64,000 nucleotides of DNA from Zantedeschia hybrid cultivar. Its lineage: Eukaryota; Streptophyta; Magnoliopsida; Alismatales; Araceae. A model generated the notes under the pieces. It did not search any database and was not told the DNA's origin. It was given only the letters and a program-made list of their open reading frames with translations. The stretch spans positions 54,927,129 to 54,991,128 of the forward strand of contig JARZZO010000009.1 in the NCBI GenBank assembly GCA_030544215.1, given 5' to 3'. Positions 35,091 through 45,861 of the stretch are shown in pieces. Every line of letters begins with the position of its first letter. Within the stretch, counting starts at the first letter, position 1. A program made the position numbers and the translations under genes.

Positions 35091-36431
35091 TGTAGGTGCC
35101 AGGAACGTCCCCCGTCGCTACTGTGGGCTTCGGGCGAGGGCTTCTCCGTTCGTCTCAGCGCTGCGGCGATCTGGAAGGGTTAAAAATTGAGGTGTGTGAT
35201 CGCCAGGAGCATTACCTTACGGTCCCTGTGCTCCGCAGGATGGTGAGAGTGATCGCGTTCTGAGGGAGCGGGAGATGGCGGGTTCCTCTTCTCTTCCTCC
35301 GGCCGGCCGGAGGAGGAGAGCTCGGTAGTCTGCACGCAGAAATGCGGTAAGGGTCCCTGAAAGGAAAAGACAAGACAAAAGAAGAAGATAACCCGATTAG
35401 GACTGTGATATGTAGAATCTATCCATGCAAATATAAAAGTAAACTAGAATTGGAAGGAGGCACACCGGATGGGTGTTTGGGGAGGGAAGATGACTATATG
35501 TTATGGCCACCCACCTCCCGTTTTTTTTGTTTAAAACCTCTGGGAGTAAGGGTAGCTAGGTTATCCTAACATGCATGCATGCAGATGGGGGTGCTCGTGT
35601 GTGAAAAGTGAAGTGATGTGTTAAAAGAGAAAAAAGGAGTGAGAGAAGGAGATGTTACGGAATGGATGGAGAGTGGGAATGCAATGAAGTGGAAATGAGA
35701 AAAATAAAGAGAGGGTTAAGAGGACAAGCCCATTTGGAGTGCGAAGGATTCTTTCGGCTTCTCGACTGTCAAGGCTTCCTTTGGCTTGAAGTTCCTCCCG
35801 AAGCTCTCTGATTCCTTGCCCGCTTAATTCCTCAAAGCCAACCCACTTGCCAACCTCCCAAACCCACCCCCCCCCCCCTTCGACGAGACATGGAGGGTTT
35901 AAATAGGTGAAGGGAAAAAGGGAGAAAATAGGAGTCTAAATCCCCGTAAATCATCATAGAGCCAATGAGAAGTGGTCAATGGTCGAAGGTGGTGCGTGCA
36001 GCAGTCGCCGAAGTGGGGAGTGATCGGAGTAGTGGAGGTGAGGGTGGCGAGTAGAGGAGAGCTTGGGAAGACGAGGTCAAGGTGGTAGTTAGGGGAGTGG
36101 GCGGCCAGCCAACTTGCCTTCCAATCCTGTGGAAGGCAGGTAGCTGGCCTTCCATGGAGAGGTGGAAGGCGGCCCGGTTGGCCTTCGAAGGGCGGTGGAA
36201 GGCGGGCTGGCTGGCCTTCGAAGGGCGGTGGAAGGCGGGCTGGCTGGCCTTCGAAGGATGGTGGAAGGCTGGCTGGCTGGCCTTCCACGAAAAGGTGGCG
36301 AAAATCGAGATTGGTTAATGGGCCTGATTATTTAGTGGGTTGAATTATGTGAGAAAATTTGATGGGCTAAATGAGATGGATAAAATGATGGGGTTATGAC
36401 CAAAAAGGGGGGTCCAAAATCGGTGTCTATA
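35091..36431 (-). repeat. E2 5' LTR (1341 bp)
   Basis: Partner of 16114-17613. The TATA-like box is at about 35893-35903 (minus). The U3 set D array is at 36116-36286. It ends GTGTCTATA at the target duplication ATGGC. Confidence 0.93.
36116..36286. repeat. Set D dyad array in E2 5' LTR, short version
   Basis: Outward GCCTTC/GAAGGC pair, one dyad with a 9-base spacer (GAAGGC-aggtagctg-GCCTTC), then three to four 33-bp units with N10. The other LTR has about eight units. Confidence 0.9.
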
Positions 36432-36906
36432 ATGGCTTGATGAATGAATGAAGCATGATGGGGAGGTGGTTGAGGAATAACAGGGGAAGTCGCAGGATTT
36501 GGCTCGGCAGACATCATGGGCGTCTTCCCCTTCAAAATATACTGGATTGCCTTGAGCTGGTGAGGATCCAGATGGGAGGCCAGAACTCCCAGGTGTTGAC
36601 CAGATCAGATGGATTGGAAGATGATGGCTCATTCGGGTTCATAGCCCCCTCAAAGACAGGATTAGAAACCGCATGCACGTACGGAGGAAGATCAGCACCA
36701 GAATTGTGTTGATCATGGACAAAAGGAGGAGGGATATGAAGGTTTCCCTCATGTTCAGATGGATAAGAATGAGGATCATGGGGGGAATTAGCATCTCCCC
36801 TATTTTCATAATGATAATTGGATTCAAGAGGGGCATTAGTATCTCCCTCATAGTTGACCATAGCTCCCGAAGCCATGCTCAAATCCCTACCTGATCGAAA
36901 CAACAT
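36432..36906 (-). pseudogene. E1 gag, 5' part
   Basis: Starts at ATG 36904-36906, or at the internal ATG near 36873 (MASGAMVNYEGDTNAP). The chain is Asn/Pro/His-rich. A frameshift near 36600 moves it to the frame that reads LKGKTPMMSAEPNP and reaches HHASFIHQ at the E2 boundary, where it continues in phase at 16113. No domain is assigned to this N-terminal part. Confidence 0.75.
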
Positions 36907-37853
36907 GATAGATTTTTTTCAAAGATTTGCAGACAAGTTGTACAGAGATTAAGCAAACAAGTGGATGTTTAACGTTATTTTAAGATTCCTTGTTGGGTTA
37001 TTTGGATTCAATTAATCACAAATTCACTCAAGGGGTAGGATCCTAGTTTCAGTTCAATTTCCATCGTTATACTCTATTGCTTTCTCTCACAACGTTATGA
37101 AAATCTAACCAGGACTTCGATTGGTACAACCAGCCCGATGAACAAGGAGGAATACCTTGATTTTGGGGACTTACGGTGGTCTTTCACGCCAACCACTCTA
37201 GTCTGATCGAGGGACCGACCCAATTAGAGAGAGGTGAAGACGTCAAGAAAAGTGTTCCTATGAGAAAAGGGGGGTGTTAGCCTCAGTGCGTATGACCTGT
37301 GGCCGGGATGGCCTCTAATGCTTATTACGTAATGTGTAGTAGCAAGCAGATCAGAAATCTGAGAAGTGAAAAAAAAAAAGAAACTGCCTAAATCGCGTCA
37401 CTGTGCCTCGACGCTGTTCAAAACAGAACCTTATTTTTTTTGTAGAAGCTTAGGTAGCAGACATAAGAGAATTTGGCCTGAAAGGCGTCTGGGTAGGGCG
37501 ACGCGGTATGAAATGCGTCGTTGTTCCTGGACGCTTTTCAAGTCGCAGAATCACCAATTCAAGGAGAATTTCTGGATCGATTCCTCCTCAAATAAACAGA
37601 ATAAAAGCGGTAAATAATTGGCTCATGCGAATCTTTTTTATTTCAATTTTTAACAGGATGATTTATCACGTGAACAAAAAAAACATTCAATCAATCACAC
37701 ATACTTCTTATCACAATCAATGTGGTGCATGTGGGAATAAGAACTAAACTAAAAACTCACCGATCGGTGAGGGCGTGTCGAGAGACAGGTGGTGCACTGT
37801 GGGTGCCTGATTGATAAAAAGTAAGAACAAAGATTAAAAGATGGCGAGACCAA
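36907..37853. other. E1 5' leader with set A dyads
   Basis: Untranslated leader between gag and primer site. It carries three set A dyads: CGCGTC 37394-37399/GACGCT 37410-37415, GGCGTC 37484-37489/GACGCG 37500-37505, and TGCGTC 37514-37519/GACGCT 37530-37535, each with N10; the last two are joined by 8 bases. Nothing else recognised. Confidence 0.75.
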
Positions 37854-37871
37854 GTCCCACTGTGATCGCCA
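37854..37871 (-). other. E1 primer-binding site
   Basis: Minus-strand TGGCGATCACAGTGGGAC, six bases from the LTR end at 37878. It differs by one base from the E2 site. Confidence 0.8.
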
Positions 37872-37877
37872 AAAAGC

Positions 37878-39179
37878 TGTGAGTGCTCAAATTAGGGGTG
37901 TGATTATCATGAAAATTTATGTTGATCATGTGACAAATAAACCTATTAAAAACTAAGTGAATGTGATCGCCAGAAACTTTTAACTAAAAAGTTCCAAAAG
38001 AAAAGATTGATCGCCTACCTGTTTTGGAATTGGGAGATGTTGGAGTCCTTGATTCCCCTCCTTCAGCCGGCTGAAGGAAAAGAGTCATTCTGACTTTGTT
38101 CTTGCTTTGGATGCTTATGGGGCTTTGAGGATCGTCCAGATTTCCTTGTTGATTCTCTCCTCTTGATCTTCTTTCGTACCTTTGAACCTTGCAAAGAACA
38201 AAACAAAAGAAAATAATAAGAACTTAGGCAGAGGTAGTATCTATTCCAATAGAAATTTTGATCATGCAACTTAAACAAAGAACTCACTTGTTTTGATGGT
38301 CTTTTAAACCCCTTAAACAAATAGGTTTGAAATTATGCTAGTGAGTGTGTGAAGCATGGAGTGATGTGATGAATGAGATTTTGAACTAATATGATGAAAC
38401 AAGCAGAGATTAAGAAAAAGAACTAATTTGGATGGCCCCTGGGAAGCCTTGGTCTTGAAAGATCTTGAATGGACGAAGAACTGATGAAGAAAGGATGCAG
38501 ACTCCGGGAAGGAGCAGCGCTTTGATCCTTCAGCGTTTGAACATCGTCTTCTTCGCTTTCGCCAAGATTCTTTACTCAATTTTTACTCAATTATCGCTAT
38601 TATCACTCAAAATTATCACTAACTTTTTTATGACCAAGGACTTAGGTATTTATTGGCTTAAGTTCACGCATTTGCGATTACTTAAAGATTAACATGAAGG
38701 AGTTTGAAGACAATCAAACTAAGAAATAGATAAATACAGCCTAATTCATCATTATCTGTAATTATCTAAAACGCGTCGCCTTTGGGAGACGTCTTTTAGC
38801 TTAATTAAGATAATGATAAACATCGGGAAAAAAAGACAGAATCAGCTTAAGAAACCTAAATGGCGTCGTGTATGGTAGATATCTTTTAGTTTATTAATAA
38901 ATTAATTAGAAATCAGATTAATAATCAAAATAAGAATAAATCATAAATGGTGTCTCCACATGTCGACGTCTTTTAGAATTCCTCATATTTGATTAAAAAT
39001 CCGAGTTAAAATGAATTTCTTTAATAAACTTAAATTATGTATGTTTGACCGATGTAATTTAGACAATTAATCTAAAAAGACAATAAAAATTAATTAATAA
39101 TTAAATATCAGACCATTTTGAGGCATTATTATATGACATGAAATTTACTCAAAATGATGTCAAAATTAACGTGTCTACA
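37878..39179 (-). repeat. E1 5' LTR (about 1302 bp)
   Basis: Plus-strand start TGTGAGTGCTC next to the primer site and end GTGTCTACA, the same last nine bases as the E2 LTR. The right boundary is inferred from that match, since no second copy is in the window. A TATA-like CCAATAAATACC (minus) is near 38645-38656. Set A dyads lie upstream of it in U3 at 38772-38970 (CGCGTC/GACGTC, GGCGTC/GATATC, GGTGTC/GACGTC, all N10). Confidence 0.75.
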
Positions 39180-39764
39180 ACACTATTTCACAAAAGCGGA
39201 ACTATCATCCCCATCAATTAACAATCTAACGGCCTATCTGTGTGGTTAAGAATTCTCTGGAATTATCACTGTTTTTGTTAAAGTGGAACTCAAATTCCAG
39301 TTTCATCAAAATCACAAGGTCCTTGATATATTCTAATAAATATTTAACATATAATAATACTAATGCAAATCAATTATATGAGAAAATATAAATGATAGAG
39401 ATAACCGTTTTTTTAGTCACAGTTAGGACTCATGAACTCCTACAGTAGGACCTTAGCGAAATTCTCAGCTTTCTTTTTCTTTTCTTGAATTTTCCTGCAC
39501 TCATAATTTGTTAATAACTTCCAACAAATAGATAATCAACATCAAATAGCATCAAATAATCATTTTCGAAAAATAACAGGAAAATGCCTAAATGGCGTTG
39601 CCCCGTCCAGACGTCATTTAGCTTACCAAAACAACTCCTTCCTGACTCCAATCCGGACTCCACTTATCTCCCTTAAACTCCCTCTTCCAACTCGGAAAGG
39701 GCCTCCCAACTTTGCAAATCTCCTCTATAAATCTTCCTCCCTTTTGAGTCTTGATGATACATGT
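39180..39764. other. E3 3' region without PMD-b
   Basis: AT-rich, no PMD exon found. It holds one set A dyad (GGCGTT near 39594, GACGTC near 39610, N10), a TATA-like CTCTATAAATC near 39722, and then joins sequence matching the 3' flank of E1 PMD-b (TGTACAA ... TTTTGATAT). It may be what remains after deletion of the gene body. Confidence 0.45.
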
Positions 39765-41120
39765 ACAAGACTTTTGATATGAATGAGACTCTTTTTGTAC
39801 TCTGATCGTCTTTGTCTAGCTTTGACTCTTTCCTTTTGTATACCTGTGCCCCGCATATGACTCAAACAAATAGATTAAATATATGTTTTGGCTTAGCCCC
39901 TCGCCTAGTTAAGTAACTGGCTACTTGATCCTATCTTTAATAGAAGGGTCAAAGGGCGAAGCCTTTATTTAATGAAGGCAAATAAAGATGACTAAAGACA
40001 ATAATTAAAATGCAACATACAATCATGTAAATGCTCACTGAAAATTGAAGACATACAACATTCATGATTTGACAAGCAAATGCTAATTGAACTATTTTAT
40101 TTTTTGCAATTGCAATTTTTGAAATATCCAATTTTTTGTAGTATTGTCATATTCAATTTTTTTTTGTGGTTTTCCCATATTCAATCTTTTTTTTTTGTGG
40201 TTTTGAAATATTCGATTTTTTTGTGATTTTCAAATATTCAATTTTTTTTTTTGTTTTGAAATATTCAATTTTTTGTGATTTTGAAATATTCATTTTTTTT
40301 TTCATTTTCAAACATTCAATTTTTTTTTTTCGATTTTTGAAATAAGACATCAACTAAATAAACTAAGGATCAACATGGTACTTGGATCAAAAGAGCATAT
40401 TTATTCATTAACTTAATTCCCAAATCATCCTTTAATAGCCTAATCTAGACTCATTGTGCTTGAATTATGTTCATGATCGTGATCCCATTCGATGGTCCGA
40501 CCCTTAGTCAACCTAGGCCATTCCTCAAGTTTGGAGTACCCCTCTTTAGAAGGAAAGGAAGAATCGGTCTAGAAAGCCCTCGAGAGAGTTCTGAAGACTC
40601 AGAAAGATGTCCCTCCTTTACCTTATTATATGTTGGGATTCGGTCATTTTCACTTTTACGGGGTATTTATCGACTTTGCGCTTCCTTTTATTTGATTTTG
40701 TAGTCTTTTGATGTAATGTTTGTAATGTAATGGCTTTTTGATTCTGTTGGCTTTTGCCTTATGCTTTTTCTTTTGCTTTTTTTTTTTTTTTTTTTTTTTG
40801 TGGAGCAGATCTCTCTTTTTTTTTTATGACGGCCTCCTACTAAGATGGTGGGTATTTTCGATAGTCTATTCTAAGTCTCGTTCCAACATCGTGGGCCGAA
40901 AATGAAAACAGAAGTTTTGTTTAAAAAGAATGAATTGTACTTTACACCTTTAGTTAAGCTTTCGGTATTTTTCGGGCTTCGCATCTCTTGTTACTCACGA
41001 ACCAAACATTTGTGTGCAATAATGTGTTCAAATTAGATTATCAAAAGCTAATAAGGGAATTTGAGTTTTCGAATTTTCAGACTCCATTGGTCCTTGCACC
41101 ATGCTAATCGACACACTTAT
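39765..41120. other. E3 spacer with AT-rich array
   Basis: Matches the E1 spacer (4555-5945) in order: GGCTTAG block, AT-rich array at 40090-40345 (about nine units of ATATTCAATTTTTTT), then T-rich DNA to the integrase stop. No gene. Confidence 0.6.
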
Positions 41121-42540
41121 CTAAGGGTAGTACTTCTTAAGATATAAACCATTCCGAGGATGAGATAACTCTTGCCCTTCTGCATTAACTAAGCGATAGG
41201 CATTAACAGGAAAAGCATGCGAGATAACATAAGGACCTTTCCAATTAGGTTGGAGCTTAGAACGTGGACCACCAGGTTTTACAAAGATTCTTTTAACAAC
41301 CATTTCACCAACTTTGAATTTTCGTTCAATGACTTTCTTTTGATAAAAACGTGCTAATCTGTTCTGATATACTCGTGCATGATTAGCGGCTGACCATCTT
41401 TTCTCGTCTAAAAGTTCCGATTGAGCCAAGAGTGCTGAGCGGGTGCTCATCAATGGAAAACTCCTTGTTCAACTGTATTCTTAAGTACGGGATGAGGACT
41501 TCGTATGGAACTACTGCCTCCATTCCGAATGTTAAGGAATATGGAATCTGCCCAGTGGGCGTGCGGATTGAAGTTCGATATGCCTAGAGAGCCTCAATCA
41601 ATTTTTCTGGCCAGTCAGTGAACTTATGAGATTCACATGTTTTCTTGATGAATTTTATCAAAGTCTTGTTAGTTGCCTCTGCTTGGCCATTGCCTTGTGG
41701 ATAGTGTGGAGACGAATGATGCAATGTAAGTTTATACATGTTGCAGAGGTCCTTCAGATCATGTGATATGAACTGTGGCCCATTGTCGGTGACGATGGTG
41801 CTTGGAATTCTGAACCTTGTGATGATGTTCTTCATGATAAACTTGCAGGCTGTTGATGTTTTGACTTCCGTGTAAGCTTCGGCTTTTGCCCACTTGGTGA
41901 AGTATTTCGTTGCCGTGAGAATGATGGATTTCTGCTTAATGCCGGAATTGGGAACACCGAGAGGTCCAATGATGTCGAAAGCCCACATGGAGAAAGGCCA
42001 TGAGGAGGAAACATGATGTAGTGAAGATGCGGGGGAATGAATCTTGTCGGCATGAAGTTGACACTTAACACACCTACGAACATACCCTATACAGTCCTCT
42101 TCCATGGTCAGCCAGTAGAATCCTTGTCTAAGGATCTTCTTTTCATAACATCTGTCCATTAACGTGGCCACCACAAACTCCAGCATGAGCTCCTTCCATA
42201 ATCTTCCAAAGCTCATATTCGTCCAAGCATCTCAGAAGAACACCGTCAAAACCTCGTCTATAAAGTGCTCATCCAACTAGGGTGTATCTCTGGGTAACTC
42301 TCCTGATATCCCTTTTCTCCTCAGTTGCGGCCTCTTCAGGGTAGGATTGATCTTCAGAGTATTTGGTAATCTCAAAATATTATGGTTTCTCTTCATCATC
42401 CATCTCTTCTTGTAATTCCAATAGCATGATCTCTCGTTTATCCACAATATCTCCATCTCTAACCTTCTTCAGCAATTTCTCCTTAATGTTAAGGAATGAA
42501 GGGTCACGGCGGGTGAAAGATGCCTATGGACGATGATCAA
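41121..42540 (-). pseudogene. E3 integrase
   Basis: The C-terminal domain at 41121-41453 (NAYRLVNAEGQELSHP) and the core at 41584-42216 lie in different frames. A TGG-to-TAG change (near 41585) and an indel near 41450 break it. DIIGPL, TDNGPQF and GQAEATN are present, so the catalytic residues survive. The HHCC region near 42180-42060 is partly readable; the N-terminal end to 42540 is full of stops. Domain order as in E1. Confidence 0.85.
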
Positions 42541-44640
42541 TTCAGATTGTTTGTTGATTGGAAAATTTAGGGATGATGCGAGAGAAGCTAGAGCATCGGC
42601 TAAGATGTTTTGATTTCGAGGAACATGGACAAAGATCAATTTAGTGAAAAGCTTGGCATAAGCTGAAGTGAGTTATTGGTAAGGTTTGAGTTTAGGATCA
42701 AGAGTTCGATATTTGGTAAGCACTTGGTGAAGGATTAGCTGACTATCACCTAAAATCCACAGTTTGGTGGCACCATGTAAATGAGCGGCCTAGAGACTGG
42801 CTAGAAGAGCCTCATATTCAACAATATTGTTGATGATAGGAAAGTCAAGCTGAAAGGCTTGTGGAATGATGACACCTTCGGGTGATAGCAGAACTATGCC
42901 GATACCCTTACCATGAGAGTTCAGAGCTCCGTCAAAATATAGAGTCCACATATCGTCTTTGATTATGTTTATGGACATCAATTCCTTATCCGGAAACTCC
43001 AATCGAATAGGATCAAAATGAGGAAGAGGGTGATGAGCAAGATGTTCTGCGATGGCATAGCTTTTGATTGCTTTCTGTTGAATGTAGATGATATCGAATT
43101 GAGATAGAAAGCTCTGCCAACGCGCTAATCGATCTGTGAGGACGGATTTCTCAAGAAGGAATTTGATTGGATTCATCATAGCGATGAGATGGACTTCATA
43201 AGCTAGAAAATAGTGCTTCAGCTTCTGCACCACCCATACTAATGCAGCACAGGTTTTCTCTATCGCTGTGTATCTTTGTTCTGCGGGGTTGAAAAGTTTA
43301 GAGAGATAATAGGCTGCCCTCTCTTTTCCTTCTTCATCTTCTTGTACTAAGACAGCCCCCACCACGTCATCCATGACAGAAATGTAAAGAAAAAAGGTTT
43401 GCCTGAAGATGGTGGTCTCAAAACAGGGGGACTTGCAAGATACTTCTTCCATCCATCGAATGTTTCCTAACACTTATCGTCCCAATCGAACTTGACTCTC
43501 GGCTTAGTAAGCTTGTAAAACGGTTTACACCTTTGTGCTTGCTGGGAGACAAAGCGGCGAATAAATTGCAACATCTCTATCAATCCTCTTAATTCTTTCA
43601 AATTTCGGGGAGGTGGCAGCTCTCTGATAGCCCTAGCCTCGTTGGGATCGATCTCAATGCCCCATTTGCTCACGATTAACCCTAACAACTTCCCTGATGA
43701 GACACCAAATACGCATTTCTTAGGATTCATCTTCAACTGATATTCTCTTGACCTTTCCAAAACTCTCGCCAATACCCTGGCATGCTCAGCCTTAGTCTTA
43801 GATTTCACTAACAGATCATCTACATACACTTCTAAATCAATGTGTATCATGTCATGGAATATAGCCATCATAGCCCTTTGATAAGTGGCTCCAGCATTCT
43901 TCAGTCCGAATGGCATAACGACATTACAGTAAGTGCCCCAAGGTGTAGTGAACGACGTCTTCTCTTGGTCTTCTTCTGCCAAGCGAATATGATTATACCC
44001 TGAATCCATCTATGAATGACAGTGTTTCATAACCAGCTGTGTTGTCGATGAGTACATCTATGTGAGGCAGTGGAAAATTATCTTTAAGACATGTCCGATT
44101 CAAATCTTGGAAGTCAATGCAAATCCTGACCTTCCTATCCTTTTTCATGACCGAGATTATATTTGCCACCCATTGTAGATAGATGACAACTCTAATAAAT
44201 TTGGCTTTATACAATTTATTGACCTCTTCCTTCATTTTCAAAGCCATCTGAGGGTGGAATTGCCTTACTTTTTGCTTAACCAGGTTAGCTCCAGATTTCA
44301 ATGTTAATCGGTGCCCCACTAGGGATGACCCTGGCATAACTTTATAGCTCCAGGCGAAAGTGTCTTTATAGTCTCTGAGAACTTGGACCACTACCTCCTC
44401 ATCTGCTTTAGAAAGATTTTTACTGACGAGGACAACCTTAGGTTCATCTTCAATTCCTAGATTAATATCTTTGGTAGGCTCTTCTACGGCGGCTGAGGGT
44501 TCATCAAATCTCTTCGCTCCACTGGCATATGCCTCCGCTGCGTCCTCGTCATCTTCCTCATCTTCAGTAATGGGGTCTTTCTTGTATAACAGTTCATATA
44601 CCCCATACCCGTCATCGACTTCACATTCTTATGGCATCTG
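42541..44640 (-). pseudogene. E3 RT, RNase H and second RNase H
   Basis: RT from about 44391, with a deletion-like break in the GYNHIRL region near 43995; YVDD near 43825; KMNPKKCVFGVSSGKLLG. Ty3 RNase H at 43470-43060 and archaeal-type RNase H at 43000-42790 (LYFDGALNSHGKGIG). Frameshifts near 43470 and 43998 divide it into three open pieces. Downstream, the GDSQ and HVPR region to 42541 is present but stopped. Confidence 0.85.
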
Positions 44641-45861
44641 AATGTGATTCTCTAACAGCTGGGGAATCTGAGTGCAATAAAGGCATCTTAAAACTAGATC
44701 TTGGAGGTATCTATTTGGAACTTGTCTACCCTTAGACTTCATAGACTTCCTAACCTGACTAACTTCACTAGACTCCTTAACTTTATTAAATTGTCTACCG
44801 CTAGACTCACTATCCTGACCTAGTGAGGATGAAGAAGGATAAAAATCAAAGGATACAAGATGTGATACAGGTGAATCCTCCCGAGAGGAGAGGCAAAGCA
44901 TATCTAGAAGAGAATCTTGCCCGAATGACCCTCGCGATGGGGCATAATCGGACAAGTAGTATGAAGTTTCCTCGACGAGGATGTGAGAGGAGGGAGTTGC
45001 CAAATTGACGTTTTTTTTTTTTTGGGGAGATTTTGAGTGTTAAACATAAAACATGAATGAATATGTAAAGGTGGAGGATGCGAAGATGAAGGTAACGACA
45101 CCAAGGCCAAAGGATTAGGGCGATCATATAACAATATATCCCAAATTGAATCATACATTCGAGAGGAATCTGAGGAAGTAGGTCCTGAGGGGACAAAGTG
45201 ACAATGATGGGCGGAGCCCGAGGAATGTCTTCAGTGATGACCCTCGACCAAGTCGGGGTCAGGAGCAGAGTGCGGAATAGGATATGGCGGGTGAAAACAT
45301 GACGGGGATAAGTTCCCCTCTAGAGACAATCAGTGGTGAATCCAGGTTGGTAGGGGTCATCAGGCTCCCCTTCGTCAGTCTCCTCGCTCAGTAGGATTCT
45401 CTTATCAAAAATGGCCCCAGGCCTTTCAATCAGTTCATCTATTAATGGCGGCCACTTCGGTTCTGAGGTATCAAGGAACAATCTATTGAGCGCAATGTAT
45501 AGGTCCCATGTATCGAACCAGCGATACCACTTGCATTCTGGATCTTGAATCTTCCTCCTCTTTATTGGCCGCAGAGCCTCCAAGGATTGGTACGTCAGCA
45601 ACTCAGAACAGTGCCTGGATAAATCCCTCCCATAAATGTCATGTAGGTCGAAGTGGGAAGTGATCACCACTGTGTTATCATTATCATGATTAATCACGGG
45701 TCCCTTAATAAAATGTGTATATAAGGTCCAAGTCAAGGGATCCCAATTTTCTTTGCATGGTGTGGTCATTGTCTTCTAAATTTTCTGACTGTTTTCATCT
45801 TCCTACTGCTGGACAATGTGTCGTTCATCCTCACTGGCCTATAGTCCAGACCATTACCAGG
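44641..45861 (-). pseudogene. E3 linker between G-patch and RT
   Basis: Corresponds to E1 11708-12700. Conserved words include EETSYYLSDYAPSRGSFGQD, DSLLDMLC and SLEALRPIKRRK. A run of 13 A (minus strand, near 45015) and frame changes around it break the chain. No domain is assigned. S4 is inserted at its upstream end. Confidence 0.7.

Larger units (their letters stand above)
16114..36431 (-). mobile_element. E2: complete Tat-lineage element nested in E1 gag
   Basis: Two direct LTRs (16114-17613 and 35091-36431), both starting TGTAGG and ending GTGTCTACA or GTGTCTATA, bracket an internal region with primer site, leader, gag, protease, RT, two RNase H domains, integrase, PMD genes and polypurine tract. 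The element is flanked by ATGGC at 16109-16113 and 36432-36436. The gag frame of E1 runs through this pentamer on both sides (HHASFIHQ before, AIEGLQVS after). By eye the first 200 bases of the LTRs differ at roughly ten positions, so it is younger than its host E1 but not new. It carries solo LTR S3. Confidence 0.95.
1..39179 (-). mobile_element. E1: Tat-lineage Ty3/gypsy element, left end outside window
   Basis: Minus-strand element read from the 5' LTR (37878-39179) through primer site, leader, gag, protease with G-patch, RT, RNase H, archaeal-type RNase H and integrase, followed by plus-strand PMD genes. Gag is split by E2 at 16114-36431 and the second RNase H by solo LTR S1 at 7569-9755. 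Removing both insertions and one copy of each target duplication makes the flanking reading frames meet. The 3' LTR is not visible and should lie left of base 1. The expected duplication next to the 5' LTR is ACACT (39180-39184); its partner is outside the window. The Tat assignment rests on the dual RNase H and the antisense extra genes. Confidence 0.85.
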
